NCBI GenBank assembly: GCA_020853525.1
Contig: JADYYS010000039.1
Span: forward strand, 140,587-204,586
DNA length: 64,000 nucleotides
Direction of reading: 5' to 3'
Source: Ardenticatenales bacterium
Lineage (GTDB): Bacteria; Chloroflexota; Anaerolineae; Epilineales; Epilineaceae
The position numbers and the translations under genes were made by a program. Of this stretch, positions 36,898-45,118 are shown one piece after another (positions within the stretch are counted from its first letter, which is position 1; every line of letters begins with the position of its first letter). The notes beneath the pieces were generated by a model that was not told where the DNA came from, made no database searches, and saw nothing but the letters and a program-made list of their open reading frames with translations.

Positions 36898-37284
36898 ATG
36901 GCTGCGGCCCCCCCGCCCTCCGCCACGTTCTTCGACCACGTCTACGCCGTCGTCCGCCGCGTCCCCCGGGGCCGCGTGACGACGTACGGCGCCGTGGCAC
37001 AGATGCTCGGCCGACCGCGCGGGGCGCGCGCCGTCGGATATGCGTTGAACGCGCTGAAGGACCACGGCGATGATTCGGCGTACGGCGACGTTCCGTGGCA
37101 GCGCGTGATCAACGCCCAGGGCCGGATCAGCATCGTGAACCGCGCGTTCGACGCGGCCGAGCAGGCGGCGCGGCTGCGAGCCGAGGGGGTCGCCGTGGAT
37201 GACACGCTGCGGATCGACCTCGACCGCTTCGGCTGGGACGGGCTGGACTGGGCGGAGGTCGCGGCGATCATCGGACGGCGTTAG
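36898..37284 (+). CDS. Alkyltransferase-like protein (ATL), MGMT-related DNA repair factor
   Basis: A 128-residue protein with the O6-alkylguanine-DNA methyltransferase C-terminal fold (FFDHVYAVVRRVPRGRVTTYGAVAQMLG, RAVGYALNAL). The active-site PCHRV is replaced by PWQRV. Trp in place of the acceptor Cys is the hallmark of ATL proteins, which bind alkylated guanine and hand it to nucleotide excision repair rather than repairing it themselves. GTG 36892, in frame, has better spacing (five bases) from GAGG than ATG 36898 and could be the true start. Its stop shares TTAG with the convergent membrane-protein gene. Confidence 0.93.
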   Translation: MAAAPPPSATFFDHVYAVVRRVPRGRVTTYGAVAQMLGRPRGARAVGYALNALKDHGDDSAYGDVPWQRVINAQGRISIVNRAFDAAEQAARLRAEGVAVDDTLRIDLDRFGWDGLDWAEVAAIIGRR

Positions 37285-37784
37285 TCGCGTCCGGCTCGAT
37301 CGTCGTCCGTGCCTGCGTCGAGACGGGTGGCGGCGACGTCGACCACCCGCCCCGGCCACGGCCCGTCCCGACGCACGTGGTTCGCCCAGTACCAGCCGAG
37401 CGTCATCGTCGGCAGGAGCTGCGTGCCGGGCACGAGGCCTTCCCAGAGCGACGCTCCGCGCAGCGGCTTCAGCGGCGTCTGGTTGGCGATGAACCACGCG
37501 AGCGGCGATCCGAAGAAGTCCAGCCCCAGGTCCACGGCGTCGATGGCCAGCGGTACGGCGATCGTGACGGAGCGCAGCGCGTAGAGACCGGTGTCATCCA
37601 GGCCGACCGTCATCCGGCGGATGATCCGGAAGATGATGAACGCCCACAGCGCCACCAGGCCGAGGACGAGCGCGAAGTACGTCGTCAGCAGGCCGATGAG
37701 CGTCCGTACGAAGTCGTCGGCCACTTCGGGCACCTGGGCGACGTGGGCCAGCAGGGCGGCGGCGACCGGGGCGATCACGCGCAC
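37281..37784 (-). CDS. Small membrane protein of unknown function
   Basis: A 167-residue protein. A short N-terminal hydrophobic stretch is followed by one strong helix (GLLTTYFALVLGLVALWAFIIF, about 31-52) and weaker hydrophobic segments around SVTIAVPLAIDAVDLGLDFF and LVPGTQLLPTMTLGWYWANH. The C-terminus is Asp/Arg-rich. No family is recognised. GTG 37784 overlaps the sirtuin stop by 10 bp; GTG 37778 is an equally possible start. It is probably coexpressed with the sirtuin gene, and its stop overlaps that of the ATL gene as TTAG. Confidence 0.7.
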   Translation of the reverse strand: MRVIAPVAAALLAHVAQVPEVADDFVRTLIGLLTTYFALVLGLVALWAFIIFRIIRRMTVGLDDTGLYALRSVTIAVPLAIDAVDLGLDFFGSPLAWFIANQTPLKPLRGASLWEGLVPGTQLLPTMTLGWYWANHVRRDGPWPGRVVDVAATRLDAGTDDDRAGRD

Positions 37785-38566
37785 GCCTCGACGAGCGCCG
37801 GAAGCGCCGTGGCCGCTCCGGCGCGCACGACGTGGTCGGCATGCGCCGACAGCGGCGTCGGCGCCGGGTTGATCTCGATCAGGACGGCGCGGTGCTCCAG
37901 CGCGCGCAGCGGGAAGCTGGCCACCGGCTCGACCTCGCCGGACGTCCCGACGCTCACGAGGACGTCACACGCGCGGATGGCCCGCAGCGCCCGTCCGACG
38001 GCCGCCATCGGCAGCGCCTCGCCGAACCACACGACGTCCGGCCGCAGCCGCCCGCCGCATGCGGGGCAGCGCGGGGGCACGACGGTCGAGGCGTCATGGG
38101 CACCGGCCTCGCCCCCGTCGGCGCGGCAGTCGAAGCACCGCGTGCGGTGGATGTCGCCGTGGACCGCGACGACGTTCCGGCTGCCGGCGGCGCGGTGCAG
38201 ACCGTCGATGTTCTGCGTCACGACGGTCACCGATCCGCCCCGCGCCGCGAACCGTGCCTCGAGCGCCGCCAGCGCCACGTGGCCCGCGTTCGGCCGGGCG
38301 CCAGCCATCGACCGGCGCCGCTCGGCGTACCAACGCCATACCTTGCCCGCGTCGCGCTCGAACGCGCGCGGCGTGGCGAACTCGTCGGGGTCGAACATCG
38401 ACCAGATCCCGCCCGCGTCGCGGAACGTCGGGATCCCGCTCTCGGCGGACATGCCGGCACCGGTCAGGACGACGACGCGGCGGGCAAGGACCAGCGCGCC
38501 GGCGGCCGCCGTGATCTGGACATTCTCGGTCGCGACGGCGGAGCGCAGCGACGGGTTTGGTAGCAT
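37775..38566 (-). CDS. cobB: Sir2-family NAD-dependent protein deacylase
   Basis: A 263-residue sirtuin. The NAD site is GAGMSAESGIPTFRD, with TQNIDGLH (the Asn/Asp of catalysis) and the catalytic His in VAVHGDI. The zinc ribbon has CFDC and CPACGG. SVGTSGEVEP and LIEINPAPTPLSAHADH complete the Rossmann half. Residues typical of class III (SIRT5-like) desuccinylases, Tyr and Arg about 30 residues after the GAG motif, appear in WRWYAERRR. This suggests deacylation of acidic acyl groups as well as acetyl-lysine. ATG 38566 follows GGGAGG. Gene symbol by family. Confidence 0.94.
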   Translation of the reverse strand: MLPNPSLRSAVATENVQITAAAGALVLARRVVVLTGAGMSAESGIPTFRDAGGIWSMFDPDEFATPRAFERDAGKVWRWYAERRRSMAGARPNAGHVALAALEARFAARGGSVTVVTQNIDGLHRAAGSRNVVAVHGDIHRTRCFDCRADGGEAGAHDASTVVPPRCPACGGRLRPDVVWFGEALPMAAVGRALRAIRACDVLVSVGTSGEVEPVASFPLRALEHRAVLIEINPAPTPLSAHADHVVRAGAATALPALVEACA

Positions 38567-38652
38567 GGTGCCTCCCTGGGCCGAGTATAGCCCCGACCGA
38601 TCGGCTACACTCGTGCCTGCGACGATCCGACCTGCGCCGACCCGAGCCGCCG

Positions 38653-41600
38653 ATGATCCCTCCCGTCAATGCCCGCGCCCTGTCCGCCGCCCTCCGCACC
38701 GCCCTCATCGGTGCGGCCGTCGCCGTCCCGGCGGCCGTCGCCGCGCTCCGCCCCACCCCCCCCGCCGCCGCGCAGACCGTCGGCCGCTGGGGCCTCGCCG
38801 ACAGCATCCACCTGCCGCCCTTGCCTGCGGCGCCGATCGACATCGCGCTCGACCGAACCGGCGAGCTGCTGCTGGCCGATGGGGACAACCGGGCGGTGCA
38901 AGTGTACCGGGGCGGCGAGATCGAGCCTTCGGCCTGGTGGCAGGCACCCGAGGAGCTGAATGCCCTCACGCCGCGGCCGGACCTGCCCTCCGTGCGGCTG
39001 CCGTACGCCGTCGCCGCCGACCCGCGCCAGAGCAGCGGCCGCCGGTACGTGCTCTGGGCGGAGATCTTCCAAGGCTCGGACAGCCTGGGGGACGGCGTCA
39101 CGGTCTACTATCTCGAGTGCCGCCTGCCCGACGGCCAGCGCGAGTCCGTCGTGCGCGTCGACACGTTCGAGCTGGCGCGCGGCGACCTCGGCGTCGCGGT
39201 CGATCTGGCGGTCCACCCGCGGACGGGCGACGTCATCGCCGTCCTCGGCGGCACCGCGCTGCGCGTCGATCGCGCTTCCGGCGAGACCCAGCGCCTGACC
39301 AGGATCGGGCGCGACGGCGAGCTCGTCCGGTTCGCCGTCGCGCCCGGTGGCGACATGGTGGCGGCATCGCCCTGGATCGGCCTCGTCGTACGGTTCGACC
39401 TGCGGGGCGACGTCGTGCGGTCCTTCGATCTCGGCGCCAGCGGCTATGTCCCGCTCGCCGTCGCCGTCGACGCCGCCGACGCCGTGTACGCCCTCGTCCG
39501 GCCCGAGTCCGCGGCGACGACCGACCCGGCGCTGCTCGTGACGTTCGACGCCGCCGGCCGCCCGGTCGTCGTCTGGACGGCCCGCGCGCTCGGCGCGCCG
39601 TCGCCCGAGGGCGACTGGCCGTTCGCGCTGGCGATGGCCGACGACGGCCCGGCCGGCGGCTGGGCGGTGACGACGACGGGCCCGGCGCCGGGCGGCCGGC
39701 TGCGCGTGCAGGGCCGCCTGGCCGGCGGCGGCGCGCGGGCGGCGATCGTCGGGACGACGGCCAAGCCGGCGTGGGCGCCGCGGCTGGGGGGCGAGGCTTG
39801 GGGCAGCGGGATCGCGCTGGCGGCACCCTCCGCCGGCGAGCGCGACGGGGCGAGCGTGGCCGCCCTCGACCTGCGCGGCGAGCGCGTCGTGGCATATGCC
39901 GACGGCGGCGCGATGATCGGCAGCCGGATCGTGCCGAGCAACACGCTCGACATCGCCATGGGGGCGGAGGCCGAGGTCTACCTGACGACCGCCGACGGGG
40001 CCGTCGAGCGGCGCGGGTACATCGGCCAGACCGGGTGGAGCGATCTGCCGGCCGTCTGGAGGGTGCCCGTGGCGCTGGCGCTCGGCGGGCGGATCAGCGC
40101 CGGCACGCACCTCGCCGTGACGCAGCCCCGCGGCCGCGAGGCGGTGCTGCTCGACCTCGATTCGGGCGGCGAGACCGGCCGGATCCGCTGGCCGGCCGGC
40201 CAGGGCCTCTGGCCCACCGATGTCGCCGCCCTGGCGCCCGACGCGGCGTTCCCGACCGGCATCGTCCTGACCGCCGACCTCGTCGCCGCCCGCGTGCAGG
40301 GCTGGAATCCGATCGCGCCCGGTCCGCTGCGCGGCGACTGGCCGATGGGCCTGCTGGCCGGACCGCGCCGTCTGGCGGTCGCGACGGTGCCGGACGCCGT
40401 GGCGGCCCAGGCGGGGGCGCGCTCGACCACGTGGGTCGCCGGGCTCCTGGCGGACGGCACCGTCGAGGTGCATGCGCTGACCGAGCGCGACGAGTCGCTC
40501 GTCGGACGCTTCTCGCCTCGCCGCGGCGACGGCACGCTGATCAGCGCCGACGACATCGCCCTCGACCGCTTCGGCGCCGTCTGGCTCTCCGACCGCCGCC
40601 GCGCCTCCCTCCACGTCTTCGTGTCGGGCGGCGGCACGCCGATGCCCCCGTCCTGGACACCCGGCCCGTCGCCCACGCCGGCGGCCACACCGACGTTCTC
40701 GCCCGGCGCGTGCATGGTCACGGGCGACAAGGTGGCCGGCCCGCCGCGGATCGTCCTCGGCGCGACGGCGAACGTCACGCTCACGCTGGCCGCCCGCTGC
40801 CCCGCCACGACGCGCCTCGCCGGCGCCGACGTCCTGCTGGCGATCGACCGCTCGGGCTCGATGGCCGGCGCCAAGCTGGCCGCGGCGCAGGCGGCGGCAC
40901 GGACGTTCACCGAGCTGCTCGACGTCCGCCACCATCGCGTCGGCCTCGTCGCGTTCGAGACGACGGCATCGATCGTCTCGCCGCTGTCCACCGACCTCGT
41001 CCGGACGATCGACGCCCTCGACGGCCTCGCCGCAACGGGCTCGACGAACCTGGCGGCGGCGATCGACACCGCCGTGGCCCACTTGGTGGCCGCCGGGCGG
41101 CCGGACGCGCTGCCGGTCGTCGTGCTCCTGACGGACGGCCGGCAGAACGGGCCCGGCGATCCGCTCCTGGCCGCCGATGCCGCCCGCCGGTCCGGCACCC
41201 AGCTCTACACGATCGGCCTCGGCGCGGACGTGAACCGCCCGGCGCTCGTCGCGATCGCCGGGCGGCAGGACCGGTTCTTCGACGCGCCGATGCCCGAGGA
41301 CCTGTTTCCGGTGTACGGCGAGATCCTGCGCTCCGTGACGACGAGCCTGGCGGGCAACCTCGTCATCGACGACGCGATGGGCGGCGAGGTCGAGCTCGTG
41401 GCCGGCTCGGCGCGGCCTGCGGCGTTCGAGGACGGGACGCGGGCGCTGCAATGGGGCCGGACGCTGTTGCCGGAGAGCGGGATCACGCTGACCTACCAGA
41501 TCCGACCGCTCCGGACCGGCCGCCTGCGGACGAACCTTGGCGCCGTGGCGGAGTACTCCGACGGCGACGGCGCGCGCCGGACGTTCACGTTTCCGGTCCC

Positions 41601-42246
41601 CGAGATCGAGGTCGTCGCCCCGACGCCCACGCCGACCGCCACCCCGACACCGCTGCCGCGCCCGGTCTACCTGCCGGCCGCCTACCGTCTCGCCTGCCTG
41701 CCCGGCGCGCGGCGCAACGACGTCGTCGTCGTGATCGACACGTCGGGCAGCATGGTCGGCGCCAAGCTGGAGGCGGCCAAGGCCGCGGCGCGGACGTTCG
41801 TCGGCCTGCTCGGCGAGAGCGGCGACCTGGCGGCCGTCATCGGCTTCAGCGAGCAGCCGACGCTGGCCGCCGGCCTGACGGGCGACGACGCCGTGCTGAT
41901 GGCGGCCATCGACGGCCTCGCCTCGAGCCCCGGCACCCGGATCGACCGCGCGCTGCGGGCCGCTGCCGGCGAGCTCGCCGGCAGCCCGAACCGCCGGCCC
42001 GGCAGCCGCGGGGTGGTCGTTCTCCTGTCCGACGGCACACAGAACGGCCCCGTCGAGCCGGTGCGCGAGGTGGCGACCGCCTTGAAGGCCTCGGGCACGC
42101 TCGTCTTCGCGATCGGACTGGGCGCGGACGTCGATGCCGCGCTGCTCGTGGACGTCGCCAGCCCGGACGGGTACCGCGCGGCGGCGGACGAACGGGTGCT
42201 GGAGGAGATCTATCGCGGGCTGGCGGCCGTCGTCGCCTGTCGCTGA
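38653..42246 (+). CDS. Surface protein: NHL-type propeller, vWA, Tyr-Leu-Pro motif, second vWA
   Basis: A 1197-residue protein. Signal peptide (about 10-42). Propeller of about 600 residues (IDIALDRTGELLLADGDNR is an NHL-like blade). Pro/Thr linker. A two-Cys strand module (CMVTGDKVAGPPRIVLG...RCP). vWA1 with intact MIDAS DRSGS and TDGRQNG. A post-vWA beta domain ending FPVPEIEVVAP. Pro/Thr linker. PVYLPAAYRLAC. vWA2 with DTSGS and SDGTQNG, ending in Cys-Arg. The layout is shared with the 46056 protein. ATG 38653 has no clear ribosome binding site; TACACT (38606-38611) is a possible -10. An adhesion or complex-assembly role at the surface is inference. Confidence 0.88.
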   Translation: MIPPVNARALSAALRTALIGAAVAVPAAVAALRPTPPAAAQTVGRWGLADSIHLPPLPAAPIDIALDRTGELLLADGDNRAVQVYRGGEIEPSAWWQAPEELNALTPRPDLPSVRLPYAVAADPRQSSGRRYVLWAEIFQGSDSLGDGVTVYYLECRLPDGQRESVVRVDTFELARGDLGVAVDLAVHPRTGDVIAVLGGTALRVDRASGETQRLTRIGRDGELVRFAVAPGGDMVAASPWIGLVVRFDLRGDVVRSFDLGASGYVPLAVAVDAADAVYALVRPESAATTDPALLVTFDAAGRPVVVWTARALGAPSPEGDWPFALAMADDGPAGGWAVTTTGPAPGGRLRVQGRLAGGGARAAIVGTTAKPAWAPRLGGEAWGSGIALAAPSAGERDGASVAALDLRGERVVAYADGGAMIGSRIVPSNTLDIAMGAEAEVYLTTADGAVERRGYIGQTGWSDLPAVWRVPVALALGGRISAGTHLAVTQPRGREAVLLDLDSGGETGRIRWPAGQGLWPTDVAALAPDAAFPTGIVLTADLVAARVQGWNPIAPGPLRGDWPMGLLAGPRRLAVATVPDAVAAQAGARSTTWVAGLLADGTVEVHALTERDESLVGRFSPRRGDGTLISADDIALDRFGAVWLSDRRRASLHVFVSGGGTPMPPSWTPGPSPTPAATPTFSPGACMVTGDKVAGPPRIVLGATANVTLTLAARCPATTRLAGADVLLAIDRSGSMAGAKLAAAQAAARTFTELLDVRHHRVGLVAFETTASIVSPLSTDLVRTIDALDGLAATGSTNLAAAIDTAVAHLVAAGRPDALPVVVLLTDGRQNGPGDPLLAADAARRSGTQLYTIGLGADVNRPALVAIAGRQDRFFDAPMPEDLFPVYGEILRSVTTSLAGNLVIDDAMGGEVELVAGSARPAAFEDGTRALQWGRTLLPESGITLTYQIRPLRTGRLRTNLGAVAEYSDGDGARRTFTFPVPEIEVVAPTPTPTATPTPLPRPVYLPAAYRLACLPGARRNDVVVVIDTSGSMVGAKLEAAKAAARTFVGLLGESGDLAAVIGFSEQPTLAAGLTGDDAVLMAAIDGLASSPGTRIDRALRAAAGELAGSPNRRPGSRGVVVLLSDGTQNGPVEPVREVATALKASGTLVFAIGLGADVDAALLVDVASPDGYRAAADERVLEEIYRGLAAVVACR

Positions 42247-42398
42247 CGGACCGTGCGGCGCGCGGCCGATGTTGCCCTCGGGCGAGCGGCGCGGCAGTAT
42301 AGCGGTGCCGCGCGCTGCGACCCGAGCGGGTCGAAACGGTGTCTGACGTCCAGCGGCGCCCGGTTGGGCGCCGTCGCGTTCGAACATGGGGGATCGCG

Positions 42399-43364
42399 AT
42401 GAGTCGCTTGTGGAACGTTTGCCGCTGGGCCGCCGGGATCGGGGCCGCGGGTGTTGCCGTCGGGGCGATGGGGACCGCCGGCCGGATCGAACGGCCGACG
42501 CTCGCCCAGAACGGGACGAAGGTGTTCACCTATCTGCCGCTCGTCCTGCGCGGCGCCGGCCGCAACGACTTCCCGGCCGCCGCGACCGCGCGCCCGGCCA
42601 CGGCGGCGCCGACCGCGACGGCCACGACGGTGCCCCCCACCGCCCCCCCAACGGAACCGCCGCCGTCCGCCACGCCGACGCTCGACGTGACCGTCACCGC
42701 GACGCCCAGCATCTTCTCGACGGACGCGCCGACGCACACACCGCCGCCGACGGCCACGATGACGCCCGTGCCGACCTCGGACGGCCGCGTCTGCCGCGAG
42801 CTGACGACGAACGGGGACTTCGAGAAGGGTCCGAACGAGTGGGACCTCGTGTCCGGCTTCCGGGCGCGAACGCTGTCGCAGATCATCCGCAAGGCGGAAC
42901 CGAACACGATCCCGCGGCCCACGTGGGGCGAATATTTCGCCGCCCTCGGCGGCGGCAGCCAGGGCGTCGTCGAGACGATCACCCATCCCGGGCGACCGTT
43001 GCGCCTCTGGACGACGATTCAGTCGTCCCGTTTGATCTCCGCCTCTCTCAGCTTCGACTTCACGATGGCGACCGAGGAGACGCTCAATCGCCGCGACGAC
43101 GACACGCTGCAGCCCGTCTTCCTCAGCCAGGACGGCATGGAGGACGCGGTCAAGGACGCCATCGTGAGCGAGGAGAGCGTCCCGCTCAACCCGCCCTTCA
43201 CGTGGAAGCGCTTCAGCTACGACGTCACGCGCCACGTCGTCGTCCGCCCGGGATGGGAGCGTTTCCAGCTGCAGATCAAGAGCCGAATGAGCGAGAACGT
43301 GCCCACTTGGCACTATATCGACGAGATCTCGCTGATCGTGTGCGAGAAGGGACCGATGCCTTAG
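42399..43364 (+). CDS. Exported protein with Tyr-Leu-Pro motif, Pro/Thr linker and C-terminal beta-sandwich
   Basis: A 321-residue protein. Signal peptide (about 8-36), then KVFTYLPLVLRG at about residue 46, a 75-residue Pro/Thr linker, and a C-terminal domain of about 190 residues starting CRELTTNGDFEKGPNEWDLVSG. That opening (NGDFE...W) is typical of carbohydrate-binding jelly-roll modules. The strand-rich remainder and final Cys (LIVCEKG) fit, with the first and last Cys possibly paired. No catalytic residues are visible. ATG 42399 follows GGGGGA. Its stop shares TTAG with the convergent oxidoreductase gene. Confidence 0.82.
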   Translation: MSRLWNVCRWAAGIGAAGVAVGAMGTAGRIERPTLAQNGTKVFTYLPLVLRGAGRNDFPAAATARPATAAPTATATTVPPTAPPTEPPPSATPTLDVTVTATPSIFSTDAPTHTPPPTATMTPVPTSDGRVCRELTTNGDFEKGPNEWDLVSGFRARTLSQIIRKAEPNTIPRPTWGEYFAALGGGSQGVVETITHPGRPLRLWTTIQSSRLISASLSFDFTMATEETLNRRDDDTLQPVFLSQDGMEDAVKDAIVSEESVPLNPPFTWKRFSYDVTRHVVVRPGWERFQLQIKSRMSENVPTWHYIDEISLIVCEKGPMP

Positions 43365-44389
43365 GCGATGGGAGGCCGGGGCCTGTTCGAGACCCCGCTC
43401 AGAAGTGCCGCGACATCCTCCGCGCATCCCCACGACAACGTCACGCCTGCCCCGCCGTGCCCGTAACAGTGGACGATCACACCCGCGCCGACGTCCTCGC
43501 GCTCCAGCCGCACCTCGTCGCGGCCCGGACGGAGGCCGACGGCGTGGCCGAGGATCGCGGCGTCGGCCAGCGCGGGCATGAGCGCGATGCACCGGGCGCG
43601 GATCGCTGCCGCCTCGGCCGGATCGACCGCGAGGTCCTCGCGCCCGACGTCGGTCGAGCCGCCGAGAACGGTGCAGTCGGCGCGCGGGATGACATACGTC
43701 ACGGGCTGCGGCGGCCGCGTGGCCTGCACGAAGTGCGTCGCGTGGCCGGGCGCGACGCGCACGATCTGGCCGCGGATCGCATACAGCGTCCCGTCGCCCA
43801 CGAGCTCGCGTGCGCCGAGGCCGGTGCAGTTGACGACCGCCGCGCCGGCGGCCAGCAGACCGGCAAGCGCATCCGCATCGACCTCGTGCATGCGGAAGGC
43901 GACGCCCAGCGCGGCGGCGCGCTCGCGCAGCCAGCCGAGGTAGCGCGGCATCTGGACGACGGGCGCGCGGAAGGCGATGCCGTGCCGGAACGGCGGGGGA
44001 ACATCGCCGGGCGGGAGCAGCCGGAATCCGTTCACGTGGTCGTGCCACGGCTCGCCGGGGACCGGATCGTGCGCGTACTCGCGGCCTTCGACGATCGCGA
44101 CGCCGGTCGCGGGGTCGGCGGCGAGCGCGCCGAGGACGGCGTACGAGCGGAGCGCCCAACGGGCCACCGCAGCCGCCGGACCGGCCCGGAACGGATACCA
44201 CACGGCCGCCGCGACGTCGGACGTGGTATGCGGGGAGAAGGCGCGGGCGACGATCTCGACGCGGCGGCCCGACTCGGCCAGGCGGATGGCGGTGGTCAGG
44301 CCGATCACGCCGGCGCCGAGGACGATGACGGGGGGGGTGGGAGAGGGGGCGCTGGGGAAGGAGGGGGTGTCGGCGGGCGTGTGGTGCAC
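43361..44389 (-). CDS. FAD-dependent D-amino-acid oxidase family protein
   Basis: About 342 residues. The Rossmann FAD site VIVLGAGVIGLTTAIRLAESGRRVEIVAR and TTSDVAAAVWYP (flavin-proximal, as in D-amino acid oxidase) are followed by the substrate half with YVIPRADCTVLGGSTDVG. HCYGHGGAGVTLSWG binds the FAD tail. This matches the DAO/DASPO group that oxidises D-amino acids to 2-oxo acids. The start is uncertain because the 5' end runs through a G-rich tract: GTG 44389, GTG 44416 or TTG 44452 are all in frame and give Pro/His-rich N-termini. The minimal one was chosen. Confidence 0.88.
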   Translation of the reverse strand: MHHTPADTPSFPSAPSPTPPVIVLGAGVIGLTTAIRLAESGRRVEIVARAFSPHTTSDVAAAVWYPFRAGPAAAVARWALRSYAVLGALAADPATGVAIVEGREYAHDPVPGEPWHDHVNGFRLLPPGDVPPPFRHGIAFRAPVVQMPRYLGWLRERAAALGVAFRMHEVDADALAGLLAAGAAVVNCTGLGARELVGDGTLYAIRGQIVRVAPGHATHFVQATRPPQPVTYVIPRADCTVLGGSTDVGREDLAVDPAEAAAIRARCIALMPALADAAILGHAVGLRPGRDEVRLEREDVGAGVIVHCYGHGGAGVTLSWGCAEDVAALLSGVSNRPRPPIA

Positions 44390-44527
44390 GGGAGGGGGGA
44401 CTTGGGGGTGATGCACGGGGGGGATGCTGCCATCGGGTGGGGGGGACGGCAAGGTGGGGGGGGTGGGGGGTGGGGTGAGTGGGTGGGGGGGGTGGGTGGG
44501 AGGGGGGCAGGCACGGGGGCCTGCCCC
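44322..44527. repeat. Long G-rich tract with quadruplex-forming potential
   Basis: Over about 200 bases the plus strand carries many runs of three to nine G, separated by one to eight bases. It covers the 5' codons of the oxidoreductase gene and the divergent interval before sufE. Tract length may be unreliable in an assembly. Confidence 0.8.
44504..44527. other. 9-bp hairpin related to the 1232-1251 palindrome
   Basis: GGGGCAGGC and GCCTGCCCC around an ACGGGG loop, followed by TAC. It resembles the palindrome after the aminotransferase (GC-rich arms ending GCCC, then CTAC), and both adjoin a homopolymeric C/G tract. It is probably a dispersed intergenic element. Confidence 0.6.
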
Positions 44528-44614
44528 TACTTGGCGGGGGGGGGTTGCGTGCTATCCTTCGGCCCCGTCACCGGTGTTCGCACGCCGGAACGGCCTGCAC
44601 CGAAGGAGGACGGG

Positions 44615-45118
44615 TTGAGCGAGATCGTGCCGCGCGGAGACGCGCATGCCGACAGGCTGGGTGGCACGGTGCCGCCGCGGCTCGCCGAGGCGATCGACGC
44701 GCTCGACATGTCCGAGGACCGCTCGGCGCGCGTGCAGATGCTCATCGACATCGCCCGCCGGTTCCGCGAGGTTCCGCCGAGCATCGCGACGCGGCCTTTC
44801 GATCGGGCGAACCGGGTGAAGGACTGCGAGTCCGATGCGTACGTGTGGGCCTCGCCGCGGCCGGACGGAACGCTGGACTACCATTTCGCCGTCGAGAACC
44901 CGCAGGGCGTCTCGGCCCGCGCATTGGCCGTCCTGCTCGGCGACGCGCTAAACGGCCGCCCGGTCGACGAAGCGACGGCGCTCTCGGACGACGTCGTGTA
45001 CGAGATCTTCGGGCGTGAGCTGTCGATGGGCAAGGCGATGGGTCTGATGGGCATCGCGGCGCGGGTGCGGCACTTTGCCCAGCACGCGCCGGCGCCCGTC
45101 GGGAGCGGCGCGCGGTGA
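44615..45118 (+). CDS. sufE: SufE-like iron-sulfur cluster assembly protein
   Basis: A 167-residue SufE/CsdE-type sulfur acceptor. RVKDCESDAYVWA holds the conserved persulfide-accepting Cys (family pattern V-x-G-C-x-S). MLIDIARRFREVPP and the C-terminal FGRELSMGKAMGLMGIAARVR complete the fold. It would take sulfur from a SufS-type cysteine desulfurase, which is not in this window. The start is TTG 44615, decided by a perfect AGGAGG five bases upstream. It overlaps the following zinc-ribbon gene by 4 bp (GTGA), so the two are translationally coupled. Confidence 0.88.
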   Translation: MSEIVPRGDAHADRLGGTVPPRLAEAIDALDMSEDRSARVQMLIDIARRFREVPPSIATRPFDRANRVKDCESDAYVWASPRPDGTLDYHFAVENPQGVSARALAVLLGDALNGRPVDEATALSDDVVYEIFGRELSMGKAMGLMGIAARVRHFAQHAPAPVGSGAR

